Source of the DNA: JBQTHD01 sp052390275
GTDB taxonomy: Bacteria > Actinomycetota > Acidimicrobiia > Acidimicrobiales > AC-14
Assembly: GCA_052390275.1 (NCBI GenBank)
Contig: JBQTHD010000029.1
Location: 1 to 18,735, forward strand
Direction: 5' to 3'
DNA length: 18,735 nucleotides
The notes under the pieces were generated by a model. It did not search any database and was not told the DNA's origin. It was given only the letters and a program-made list of their open reading frames with translations. The position numbers were made by a program, and so were the translations under genes. Below, piece by piece: positions 6,758-14,532 of this stretch. Position 1 is the first letter of the stretch. Each line of letters opens with the position of its first letter.

Positions 6758-7315
6758 ATGACAGTGAAGAGCGGTTCTCATTCGATCGGCCCCGCCAATG
6801 GGCGGCTTACTCTCAGCACCTATGTGGGTGGGGCCGGCGCCAAGATGGGCCACGATCTGGTTCTTGAGGCCAAGTCGTGGAGCGGAACAGCCAATCTGGA
6901 TTCAGCCAATCCGGCTGGATCGAGCGTCCAGGTAACGGTTGATCTTACCTCCCTGTCCATCGCCTCAGCCTCGGGTGGGATCAAGCCTCTTTCCGACAAG
7001 GACAGGGCGGAGATCGCCCAGAACACGGAAAAGACTCTCAACACCAAGAAGTTCCCCCAGGTGACCTTCCAGTCGACGTCGGTCAGTGGCAGTGGATCCA
7101 GCTTTTCGGTCGCGGGAAATCTCACCTTGGCGGGAACCACCAAGGTGGTGACGTTGGCTTTGGCTGTCACCGACGGAGGCTCCATGGTGACCATTACCGG
7201 AAAGACCCAGATCGTCCAGACAGCCTTTGGGATCAAGCCCTATTCCAAGCTGGGAGTCCTCAAGATCAAGGACGAGGTGGACCTGGAGGTCACACTCAAC
7301 CTGCCCGCCGCTTAA
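6758..7315 (+). CDS. YceI-family protein
   Basis: The 185-residue protein has the YceI beta-barrel pattern: the early glycine-rich strand with KMGHDLVLEA, repeated amphipathic strands, KTLNTKKFPQVTFQSTSV, then GNLTLAGTTKVVTLAL and FGIKPYSKLGVLKIKDEVDLEVTLNL at the end. The family binds lipid or isoprenoid-like ligands in a lipocalin-like barrel; many members are secreted. This one has no signal peptide, so it should stay in the cytoplasm. It converges on the hypF end with a terminator between them. A link to quinone handling by the neighbouring hydrogenase is possible but unproven. Confidence 0.88.
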   Translation: MTVKSGSHSIGPANGRLTLSTYVGGAGAKMGHDLVLEAKSWSGTANLDSANPAGSSVQVTVDLTSLSIASASGGIKPLSDKDRAEIAQNTEKTLNTKKFPQVTFQSTSVSGSGSSFSVAGNLTLAGTTKVVTLALAVTDGGSMVTITGKTQIVQTAFGIKPYSKLGVLKIKDEVDLEVTLNLPAA

Positions 7316-7322
7316 GGCCCGT

Positions 7323-7340
7323 TCCTTCCGGCAGGAAGGA
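7323..7340. terminator. Hairpin between converging yceI and hypF
   Basis: TCCTTCC GGCA GGAAGGA is a perfect 7-bp stem with a 4-base loop, 8 bases after the yceI stop and 13 bases beyond the hypF stop on the other strand. It could act in both directions. Confidence 0.55.
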
Positions 7341-7352
7341 CAGTTCACCTGA

Positions 7353-9710
7353 TCAGGTAGCCGTGGCCGCTCGATGAGCGGCCACGGCCGCTTGGCCGAC
7401 GCTGATCCCCCCGTCATTGGGCGGAATCTGGCGATGCACCAGGACCTCCAGTCCTGAATCCTCAAGCACACATCGGACGACTTCGCTGAAGCGGATGTTC
7501 TGAAAAACGCCTCCACTCAAGGCCACCGACCGCAATCGGTGTGTCTCTGCCAACCCGATGGCGGTTTCGGCCACCGCTCGGCCCAGAATTTCGTGGAACC
7601 CGGCGGCGAGGGAGGTCAAGCACCGGCCCGCATCCCTGGCCTCCAACAGGGTCATCACCAGCGCTGCGGGGTCGAGAACCACCGCACCGTCCACTTGCGA
7701 TGCCGCCTCGAGGCGAGAATCCAGGTTGCCGAAGAGGGCTTCGGATGAGGCCAGGGCTTCGAGTTCAATGGCGGCCTGGGCTTCATAGCTGACCACCGTT
7801 CGCACCCCCAGAATCGCGGCGACGGCGTCGAACAGGCGCCCAGCGCTGGTGGTCACCAGCGATCCTGCGGCCAGGATCCGGTCGAGCACCGCCGCCCAGC
7901 GGTCGTCGACCGTCCGCCCGAACGCAGCAGCCACCTCCGGCCCGCCGGCGGCGTTCAACCAGGCCATGGCCATCCGCCACGGTTCCCGGACGGCCCGGTC
8001 CCCCCCCACCATGGGCACGCCAGCCAGATGACCGACCCGCTCGAAGCCGGCCAGGTCGGCCACAAGGAACTCGCCTCCCCATATGGTCTGGTCGATTCCC
8101 ATCCCGGTGCCGTCGAATGCGATGCCGAGCACCCGGTGGTGCCGGCCGTGCTCGGCGAGGCAGGAGGCGATGTGGGCGTGATGGTGCTGGACACCCAGCA
8201 GGGGCATGTCCAAGTCGGCGGCGAACTTGGTGGACAGGTACTCCGGGTGAAGATCGTGGGCCACCACCTCGGGTTCGGTGCCCGTCAGATGGCAGAGATG
8301 GTCGACCGCCTGAAGGAAGGACCGGTAGGCCGCCGGGTGCTCCAGATCCCCGATGTGGTGGCTGGTCACCATGGACCCACCCTTGGCGACGGTCACCGTG
8401 TTCTTCAGTTCTGCGCCCACGGCCAGCACCTGCACGGGGGTGGGTGGGATCAGCCGAAGGGGTTCGGGAGCGTATCCCCGGGAGCGGCGGACCATTTGGA
8501 CGCCAGCCGACCAGGTGGAACGCACCACCGAGTCGTCGCAGCGGATGTGGATCCCCCGGTCGTGGGTGCAGATGGCATCGACCATCGGCCCGAGGCGCAA
8601 GATGGCGTCGCCATCGACGTGAGCGATGGGTTCGTCACTGCGGTTGCCGCTGGTCATCACGAGAGGCCGGGCCACCGTGGCCATCAAGAGGGAGTGAAGG
8701 GGGGTGTAGGGGGCCATCAGTCCCAATTCGTTCAACCCCGGGGCCACATCGTCGGCCACCGGGGCGTCGGGCTGGCGAGGGGCCAGCACGATCGGGCGGC
8801 GCGCCGACCAGAGGGCGGCTTCGGCCTCGGGACTGAGAGCGACCAGCCGGTGGGCGCTCGGGGGGTCGGGAATCATGACGGCGAACGGTTTTGCGTCTCT
8901 GGCCTTGCTGGCCCGCAGGGCGGCCACCGCCGCCCGGTCGTCGGCCAGGGCCACCAGGTGATATCCGCCCAGGCCCTTGAGGGCCACCAGGCCGCCTCGC
9001 AGCAACAGCGCGGCCGTCTCCTCCAGGGCGGCCGGACCTGTGGCCAGAACCCGGCCCTGACCATCGAGGAGTCGCAGGAGGGGCCCGCACCGGGGGCAGG
9101 CGGTGGGCTCGGCGTGGAACCGGCGGTCCCCGGGATCCTGGTACTCCCGGCGGCAGTCCCTGCACATGACGAACGGGGCCATCGTGGTGGCCGCCCGGTC
9201 GTAGGGGATGGAGGAGATGATGGTGTAGCGGGGGCCGCAGTTGGTGCAGTTGATGAAGGGGTAACCGTGGCGGCGGTCGGCCGGATCGGCCATCTCGGCC
9301 AGGCAGTCATCGCAGGTGGCCACGTCCACGCTGACCGCCACCGCCGGCGCCCCGGCCGAGCGGGACTCGGTGATGACAAACGTTGCGTCCCCGGTGGGTT
9401 CGATGGGCTCAGAGGCGATGGAGGCGATGGCGGCCAGAGGCGGGGCTTCGGCCCTCAGGCGGTGGGCGAACTCGGCCAGGTCCTGGGGCCGGCCTTCGAC
9501 CTCGATGACCACTCCCCGGTGGTCGTTGGCCACTTGTCCGCCCAGACCCAGGTCCCGGGCCAGGCGATAAACGAAGGGCCGGAATCCGACCCCCTGAACC
9601 GTCCCGGCGACCAGCAAACGCTCCCTCGCCGCTTCGCCTCCCACGGTCCGTCCATCCCCTTCGTCGGGGGACTGCCCCACCTGCCGGGATTGCGCCGCCG
9701 GCGTGGTCAT
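7353..9710 (-). CDS. hypF: Carbamoyltransferase HypF, hydrogenase maturation
   Basis: The 785-residue protein has the full HypF layout. An acylphosphatase-like domain (about 30-115, GTVQGVGFRPFVYRLA) is followed by two zinc-finger pairs (Cys133/136/155/158 and Cys183/186/205/208). Next come a YrdC-like domain with SKARDAKPFAVM and TSGNRSDEPI, and a Kae1-like domain with HHHAHIASC, FDGTGMG and ALSGGVFQN. It activates carbamoyl phosphate to carbamoyl-AMP and passes the carbamoyl group to the C-terminal Cys of HypE, the source of the two CN ligands. ATG 9710 is chosen; the ribosome binding site is weak, and GTG codons 10 and 22 residues later are alternatives. The open frame continues upstream through the hypE region but that is not part of the protein. 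It lies 46 bases downstream of hypE. Confidence 0.95.
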   Translation of the reverse strand: MTTPAAQSRQVGQSPDEGDGRTVGGEAARERLLVAGTVQGVGFRPFVYRLARDLGLGGQVANDHRGVVIEVEGRPQDLAEFAHRLRAEAPPLAAIASIASEPIEPTGDATFVITESRSAGAPAVAVSVDVATCDDCLAEMADPADRRHGYPFINCTNCGPRYTIISSIPYDRAATTMAPFVMCRDCRREYQDPGDRRFHAEPTACPRCGPLLRLLDGQGRVLATGPAALEETAALLLRGGLVALKGLGGYHLVALADDRAAVAALRASKARDAKPFAVMIPDPPSAHRLVALSPEAEAALWSARRPIVLAPRQPDAPVADDVAPGLNELGLMAPYTPLHSLLMATVARPLVMTSGNRSDEPIAHVDGDAILRLGPMVDAICTHDRGIHIRCDDSVVRSTWSAGVQMVRRSRGYAPEPLRLIPPTPVQVLAVGAELKNTVTVAKGGSMVTSHHIGDLEHPAAYRSFLQAVDHLCHLTGTEPEVVAHDLHPEYLSTKFAADLDMPLLGVQHHHAHIASCLAEHGRHHRVLGIAFDGTGMGIDQTIWGGEFLVADLAGFERVGHLAGVPMVGGDRAVREPWRMAMAWLNAAGGPEVAAAFGRTVDDRWAAVLDRILAAGSLVTTSAGRLFDAVAAILGVRTVVSYEAQAAIELEALASSEALFGNLDSRLEAASQVDGAVVLDPAALVMTLLEARDAGRCLTSLAAGFHEILGRAVAETAIGLAETHRLRSVALSGGVFQNIRFSEVVRCVLEDSGLEVLVHRQIPPNDGGISVGQAAVAAHRAATAT
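7361..7387 (-). terminator. Perfect 12-bp hairpin within the last codons of hypF
   Basis: CCGTGGCCGCTC and GAGCGGCCACGG pair perfectly around a 3-base loop. The stem covers the codons for the Ala/His/Arg-rich tail just before the stop at 7353. Such a stable stem at the transcript end looks like a termination or mRNA-stability element built into the coding sequence. Confidence 0.5.
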
Positions 9711-9756
9711 GGCTTGGAGGCCCCCGACGTGGAGGACCCGATCGGGTCCGGACGGT

Positions 9757-10959
9757 TCAGCAGATACGGGGGAGAGGGTCGCCGACGAGCATGTCGACGA
9801 TCCGACTGCCCCCCAGGGCGGTGGTGAGCACCACGATCCCGGGCGGATCAGCGGTGATATCGCCGATGAGGGCGGCATCGACCCCGAAGGGGTGGGCTCG
9901 CATGGCCGCCAGCGCGGCGTCCGCCTCGTCGGCGGGCACCACCGCCACCAGTTTGCCCTCGTTGGCCACGTAGAGAGGGTCGATCCCCAGGATCTCGCAG
10001 GCCCCGTTGACAATGTTGCGCACCGGGATGGACCGCTCGTAGAGAACCACCCCCACGTCTGCGTCCCGAGCCAGTTCGTTGCAGACGGTGGCCACCCCGC
10101 CCCGGGTGGCGTCGCGCAGGAACCGGGTGCCGGGGGCAGCGGCGAGCAGGTCGGCCACCAACCCGTTGAGGGGGGCGCTGTCGGTGGGAATGTCGGCCTC
10201 GAGCGCGAGGTCCCCCCGGGCGATGAGAACGGCCACCCCGTGGTCACCGATCTTGCCGGAGACCAGGACCTTGTCCCCGGCCTTGATGGAGGTGGCCGAG
10301 AGTGTGATGTCGGCGGGAACCAACCCCACGCCGGCGGTGGTGATGTACACGCCGTCCGCCGCCCCCCGGTCAACCACCTTGGTGTCCCCGGTCACCACCG
10401 CGACCCCCGCCGCCTCGGCCGCCTCGGCCATGTCGGCCACGATGGCCCGCAACTCCGCCACCGGGAACCCGTCCTCGATGACGAAAGCCGCCGATATCCA
10501 GGCGGGGACAGCGCCCATCATGGCCAGGTCATTGACCGTTCCGTGGATGGCCAGGTGTCCGACCGATCCCCCGGGGAAGCGTCGGGGCTTGACCACGTAG
10601 GAGTCGGTGGAGAATGCGATCCGCTCCCCCGACGGCAGGGGGATGACGGCTCCGTCGGCCATGGCCTCGAGCGTCGGGTTCCGAAAGGCCTCGAGGAAGA
10701 CCGCATCGATGAGGGCGGCCGAGGCCTTGCCCCCGGCGCCGTGGGCGGAGTTGATGAACTCGTCCTTGAGCTTGGGTCGATGCCGCCGCCACCGTTCGAT
10801 GCGTTCGAGGACCGCCTCCTCCCGGTCGTAGAGCTCTCGGGCCGGGTGGTCGTCGTCCAGCTCCGCCAGAATCCCGGTGGCGCCCCCAGATCGAACTGTC
10901 CCAGGGGAACCGTCCCTGTCGGCGCCGGGTTCCTGACCGTTTCCGGCCCCCGGGTCCAT
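9757..10959 (-). CDS. hypE: Carbamoyl dehydratase HypE, hydrogenase maturation
   Basis: This 400-residue AIR-synthase-fold protein has the HypE signatures INSAHGAGGKAS (69-80), STDSYVVKP, VNDLAMMGA and VTGDTKVVDRG, and ends in PRIC with Cys400 last. That cysteine takes the carbamoyl group from HypF and is dehydrated with ATP to a thiocyanate, then used for the CN ligands. About 65 residues precede the usual family start; the first 30 are Gly/Asp-rich and the rest helical (LYDREEAVLERIERWRRHRPK). ATG 10959 shares one base with the hypD stop (TGATG), which supports this start and translational coupling; an internal start is not excluded. Confidence 0.95.
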   Translation of the reverse strand: MDPGAGNGQEPGADRDGSPGTVRSGGATGILAELDDDHPARELYDREEAVLERIERWRRHRPKLKDEFINSAHGAGGKASAALIDAVFLEAFRNPTLEAMADGAVIPLPSGERIAFSTDSYVVKPRRFPGGSVGHLAIHGTVNDLAMMGAVPAWISAAFVIEDGFPVAELRAIVADMAEAAEAAGVAVVTGDTKVVDRGAADGVYITTAGVGLVPADITLSATSIKAGDKVLVSGKIGDHGVAVLIARGDLALEADIPTDSAPLNGLVADLLAAAPGTRFLRDATRGGVATVCNELARDADVGVVLYERSIPVRNIVNGACEILGIDPLYVANEGKLVAVVPADEADAALAAMRAHPFGVDAALIGDITADPPGIVVLTTALGGSRIVDMLVGDPLPRIC

Positions 10960-12092
10960 CAGGCGCTGCGAACCGGGATCTTGGTGGTCAGGCGGCCGTA
11001 GTTGTAATAGGCGGCGCAGGCGCCCTCGGAGGAAACCATGCAGGTGCCGATGGGGGTTTCGGGGGTGCAGGCGGTGCCGAACACCTTGCACTCCCAGGGC
11101 TTGATCACACCCTTGAGCACCTCGCCGCACTGGCAGGACTTGGGGTCGGCCACCCGGACCCCGGGAAGTGAGAAGCGAAGCTCGGCGTCGTAGTGGGCAA
11201 ACGCGGCGTTGAGCTTGAGGGCGGACTGGGAGATGAACCCCAGCCCCCGCCATTCGAAGTGCGGCCGCAACTCGAACACGGTGGCCAGTACCTCCAGAGC
11301 CCGGGTGTTGCCGGCGTCGGTGACGGCCCGGGTGTACTGGTTCTCCACCTCGCAGCGGCCCTCGGTCAGCTGCCGCAGCAGCATCACGATGGCCTGGAGG
11401 ATGTCGAGCGGTTCGAACCCGGCGGTGACGAGGGGCTTGTTGTAGACCGAGGGGACGAAGCGATACGGCCTGTTTCCGATGACGGTGGACACGTGGCCGG
11501 GGCCGATGAAGCCGTCCAGGCGCAGGTCCGGGGACTCGAGGATGGCCTTGAGGGGGGGAACGATGGTGACGTGGTTGCAAAAGACCGAGAAGTTGTCCAC
11601 CTTCTGCTCCCGGGCCTTGAGCAGGGTGATCCCGGTGGAAGGCGCGGTGGTCTCGAAACCAACGGCGAAGAACACCACTTGGCGGTCGGGGTTGGCCTTG
11701 GCGATTCGCAGGGCGTCCAGCGGCGAATAAACCATTCGAACATCGGCCCCCTGGGCCTTGGCCTCCAAGAGGTTGCCCGAACCTCCGGGCACCCGCATCA
11801 TGTCGCCGAAGGAGGTGAAGATCACCCCCGGGGTGCGTGCCACGGCAATGGCGTCCTCCACCCGGCCCATGGGGATCACACACACCGGGCAGCCGGGCCC
11901 GTGGACCAACTCGATGGTGGGGGGCAGCACGTTCTCGATCCCGTGCTTGTAGATGGTGTGGGTGTGACCCCCGCACACCTCCATGAACTTGAGCCGGTCA
12001 CCGGGAGCGGTCAGCCGGCTGGCCAGCGCCTCGATCTCGGTGAGCGCGATGCGGGCGGCCGCCGGGTCTCGGTACTCGTCGACGAACCTCAT
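10959..12092 (-). CDS. hypD: Fe-S scaffold HypD, hydrogenase maturation
   Basis: The 377-residue protein has the catalytic CGGHTH motif (Cys40), GPGCPVC (Cys68, Cys71) and the C-terminal cysteine set for the [4Fe-4S] cluster (SCQCGE, WECKVFGTAC, GTCMVSSEGACAAYY). With HypC it holds iron while the CN and CO ligands are added, using the cluster for redox steps. ATG 12092 overlaps the hypC stop by 4 bases (ATGA), and GAGAAGG lies upstream within hypC. Length and motifs are typical for the family; nothing is missing. Confidence 0.97.
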   Translation of the reverse strand: MRFVDEYRDPAAARIALTEIEALASRLTAPGDRLKFMEVCGGHTHTIYKHGIENVLPPTIELVHGPGCPVCVIPMGRVEDAIAVARTPGVIFTSFGDMMRVPGGSGNLLEAKAQGADVRMVYSPLDALRIAKANPDRQVVFFAVGFETTAPSTGITLLKAREQKVDNFSVFCNHVTIVPPLKAILESPDLRLDGFIGPGHVSTVIGNRPYRFVPSVYNKPLVTAGFEPLDILQAIVMLLRQLTEGRCEVENQYTRAVTDAGNTRALEVLATVFELRPHFEWRGLGFISQSALKLNAAFAHYDAELRFSLPGVRVADPKSCQCGEVLKGVIKPWECKVFGTACTPETPIGTCMVSSEGACAAYYNYGRLTTKIPVRSA

Positions 12093-12454
12093 GACGCCAC
12101 CACCTTCTCGGCCGAGCCGTTGCTATGGGCCGCCGGGGCCGACTTGGCGTCGGTGGCCGTGTCGGCCGTCTCGACCACCAACTCGGGCTCCTGGGCGAAC
12201 TGTTCGAGTTCTTCCTCGTAGACACTGCCCAGGAGCTTGATGAACTCCAGGCTGGAGGCGGCTTCCTCTTCGTCGATCTTGGTCATGGCGAAACCCACGT
12301 GGATCAGGACCCAGTCGCCGACGGCGATCCCGCCAGGGTCCCCCATGACCAGGCCGATGTTCACCTCCCGGCGCACGCCGTCGACCTCAACGATGGCCCG
12401 ATGCTCCTCGAGGCTGACGATCTCGACCAACTGGCCTGGGATTCCGAGGCACAT
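12089..12454 (-). CDS. hypC: Maturation chaperone HypC with C-terminal extension
   Basis: The 121-residue protein begins MCLGIPGQ, the invariant HypC start whose Cys2 binds the Fe(CN)2CO intermediate. The OB-like barrel follows (VDGVRREVNIGLV, VGDWVLIHVGFAMTKIDEEEA) and then the helix with LEFIKLLGSVYEEELEQF. About 30 further residues, rich in Ala, Thr, Ser and Glu, extend beyond the usual end and are probably disordered. ATG 12454 is fixed by the required N-terminal Cys and by AGAAGG a few bases upstream; the open frame extends further but would bury the Cys. It is the first gene of the hypCDEF run. Confidence 0.96.
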   Translation of the reverse strand: MCLGIPGQLVEIVSLEEHRAIVEVDGVRREVNIGLVMGDPGGIAVGDWVLIHVGFAMTKIDEEEAASSLEFIKLLGSVYEEELEQFAQEPELVVETADTATDAKSAPAAHSNGSAEKVVAS

Positions 12455-12624
12455 GGGGACCTTCTTCCTTTGGCGTCCGGTGGAACTCTTGGTGTGTCCT
12501 GACAGTTCTGGCCTTGCTGTGAATCCGACCGCACCGCTGTCGAGACTCATGCTTCAACAACCGCCGGGCTCGAATACATCCGGAATCGGCTGCGGTTGAG
12601 ATGAATTACGAGGCGAACCCAGCC

Positions 12625-13104
12625 TCAGCGGCGGTGGCCGGGGCTCACCAGGAGGCTTTCACTCATCCGCCGGGTGGTGGCGTCGGAGTCGGTCTCCATC
12701 AGATAGCCATCGGGTCTCGGATCGTCGGTATCGGAATCGAGACACTCGTAGCGATCCAACAGCCCAACGAGGATGCCCCGGATAGCTGCCAGGGACTGTG
12801 CCGCCTCGTCCAGTGCCCGGCGACCCTCGCCGGTGAGGACGTAGGTGCGCCTGGCCGGGCCCGCCGCCGATGGCTCCCACCAGGAACGGACCAAACCTCC
12901 CCGCTCCATCTGGCGCAGGCTGCGGTAGAGCCCACCCGGCTCGGCCGCTCGAATGCCCAATCGGCGGACCTGCTCCAGCAACTCATAGCCATGCGAGGGG
13001 CCTTCGGCCAAAAGCAGAAGGAGGCACGGGCGCAGGTAGGGGCGGGAGAGCCCACCGTCCTCGTTGCTTGCTTCCGGGCTGGTCGCAGCGGGCATTTCTT
13101 CCAT
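12625..13104 (-). CDS. PadR-family transcriptional regulator (copy 1)
   Basis: The protein has the PadR winged helix: YLRPCLLLLLAEGPSHGYEL, GGLYRSLRQMERGGLVRSWW, then the wing GPARRTYVLTGEGRRAL. A C-terminal helix for dimerisation follows (SLAAIRGILVGLLDRYE) and a polar tail. Family members bind short palindromes as dimers and usually repress. The start is uncertain: ATG 13104 gives 159 residues, ATG 13095 has GGAAG just before it, and ATG 13191 would add a low-complexity extension. It lies 170 bases upstream of hypC in the same direction and is closely similar to the second PadR at 14113-14532, so the two are paralogues. Target genes are inferred to be the local hydrogenase operons. Confidence 0.88.
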   Translation of the reverse strand: MEEMPAATSPEASNEDGGLSRPYLRPCLLLLLAEGPSHGYELLEQVRRLGIRAAEPGGLYRSLRQMERGGLVRSWWEPSAAGPARRTYVLTGEGRRALDEAAQSLAAIRGILVGLLDRYECLDSDTDDPRPDGYLMETDSDATTRRMSESLLVSPGHRR

Positions 13105-13333
13105 GTGGGCAGAGCGCGGGTTCGACCGGCCCGGCAGCGGCGACCGAAGGGACCCGGGAGCGAAAGATATGGCCACCGAAGATTCCGTCATGGCGTTCCG
13201 GTGTCAGCCGACCGACCCGGGATGGCCCCGTCGATCTCTGCGTCGGCGCTCGGAAGTGATCGAGGCTCCGGTGAGCCTTGCTCTCGACGCCGAGCGCTCG
13301 GCGATACGCGCGTGTTACTTGCGAAGCGGAGCA

Positions 13334-14116
13334 CTAGATCGGTGAGTGGGCCAGGGAATCGACCCGATCGGCGATCTTGTTTACCGAGGCAACCACCGGG
13401 CCGCTGGGGTCGTAGTCGAGTACCGGAATGCCGTCCCGGTCGGCGTCGAGGACCTCGGTGCTCCAGGGAATCTCCCCGTCGAGACTGAGGCCGTGGCGGG
13501 CGCAGAACTCGGTGATGGCGGCCATGTCCTGGGCTGAGCGGACCTTGTTGGCGATCACACCGACATGGGTGATGGGCAGCTCGGCCGCCAGGCCGGCCAT
13601 ACGCCGGGCAGTCTCGTAGGACCGGTAATAGGGCTCCACCACCAAAAAGAGCACGTCGACATTGCGTGTGGTGCCGCGACTGAGGTGTTCGGGAGAGGCT
13701 TCGAGGTCCAAAACGGCAACGGCATCGCTGGACGCGTCCAAGTCGTTGAGAAGCCCGCTGACCACGGCGTGGGCTGAGCACAGACAGCCTTCGTCGGCGT
13801 GCTGGGGCATGGCCATGAGCAGCACCGAAACGCCGTCAGGGGCGGCTATGCCGTGTCGTTCAATGATGGTGTCGGCCGTTTCCTTCAGAGCCGTTCCCCC
13901 GGCCAGGCGCCGCGAGACCAGGTCTATGGGCAATGCCGCCAGCGCTTCGGCCTCCGCCCGGGGAACTCCCAGGGCCACAGCCACGTTGGGGTTGCTGTCC
14001 CCATCGATGACGATCACCCGTCGGCCTCGTCGGGCCAGGGTCCGCGCCAGCGTGGAGGAGAAGGTGGTCTTACCTGCCCCGCCTTTGCCGGCCACGGCCA
14101 CTCGCAGAGTGCTCAT
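13334..14116 (-). CDS. CooC-like nickel-insertion ATPase
   Basis: The 260-residue P-loop protein of the MinD/CooC class has a deviant Walker A GKGGAGKTT (10-18), VIVIDGDSNPN (34-44), a CxC motif (Cys111, Cys113 in GCLCSAH) and DLEASPEHLSRGTTR (137-151). The CxC position and the last block match CooC, the ATPase that loads nickel into carbon monoxide dehydrogenase, where the CxC binds metal between two subunits. Here no CODH gene is present and the neighbours are hydrogenase genes. ATG 14116 overlaps the padR stop by 4 bases. It may serve nickel delivery to the hydrogenase, either alongside HypB or in place of it (inference), or it may mature a CODH encoded elsewhere. Confidence 0.9.
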   Translation of the reverse strand: MSTLRVAVAGKGGAGKTTFSSTLARTLARRGRRVIVIDGDSNPNVAVALGVPRAEAEALAALPIDLVSRRLAGGTALKETADTIIERHGIAAPDGVSVLLMAMPQHADEGCLCSAHAVVSGLLNDLDASSDAVAVLDLEASPEHLSRGTTRNVDVLFLVVEPYYRSYETARRMAGLAAELPITHVGVIANKVRSAQDMAAITEFCARHGLSLDGEIPWSTEVLDADRDGIPVLDYDPSGPVVASVNKIADRVDSLAHSPI

Positions 14117-14532
14117 GACGCCTCGGACTCCCCGTTGCTCAGGGAGGAGAGATCAGCGAGGGACGCAGAGGCGGTGGCCTCGAACTCGATGTGGTCGTAG
14201 CGGTCCAGATAGGCGCTGAGCAGACGACGACTCTCCCGCAGAGCCCCGGCCCAGGCATGCAGCCACTCGTTGCCCTCGTCGGTGAGCTGGTAGGAGCGGC
14301 GGGCCGGGCCGGCGCTGGAGTGCTCCCACCAGGAGCGGACCAGTCCGTCCTGCTCCATCACCCGCAGGGCCCGGTAGAGGCCCCCGGGATCGACGGTGCG
14401 CAGGCCCAGGGCGCCGATCTGCTCGAGCAGGTCGTAGCCGTGGGCCGACGACTCCGCCAGAAGAAGCAGGAGGCTGGCCCTCAGGTAGTTGCGGGGGAGC
14501 CCACCCTGGGGCTCCTCGCCCCGGGTCCTCAC
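14113..14532 (-). CDS. PadR-family transcriptional regulator (copy 2)
   Basis: The 139-residue PadR protein carries YLRASLLLLLAESSAHGYDL, GGLYRALRVMEQDGLVRSWW and GPARRSYQLTDEGNEWL, and then a dimerisation helix with SRRLLSAYLDRYDHIE. GTG 14532 is chosen because it overlaps the preceding stop as GTGA and gives a normal PadR length. It lies in the middle of a three-gene overlapping operon between the Cys-rich protein and the CooC-like ATPase. The core is strongly similar to the PadR at 12625-13104, with matching PGGLYR, GLVRSWWE and GPARR blocks, pointing to a local duplication. It is probably a repressor responding to a signal of the hydrogenase or nickel pathway; the ligand is unknown. Confidence 0.92.
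   Translation of the reverse strand: MRTRGEEPQGGLPRNYLRASLLLLLAESSAHGYDLLEQIGALGLRTVDPGGLYRALRVMEQDGLVRSWWEHSSAGPARRSYQLTDEGNEWLHAWAGALRESRRLLSAYLDRYDHIEFEATASASLADLSSLSNGESEAS

Noticed and set aside
9757..11976. Single 739-residue HypD/HypE-like fusion reading
   Set aside because: The part before 10959 is the wrong frame of hypD; the real hypD is in another frame and ends at 10959.
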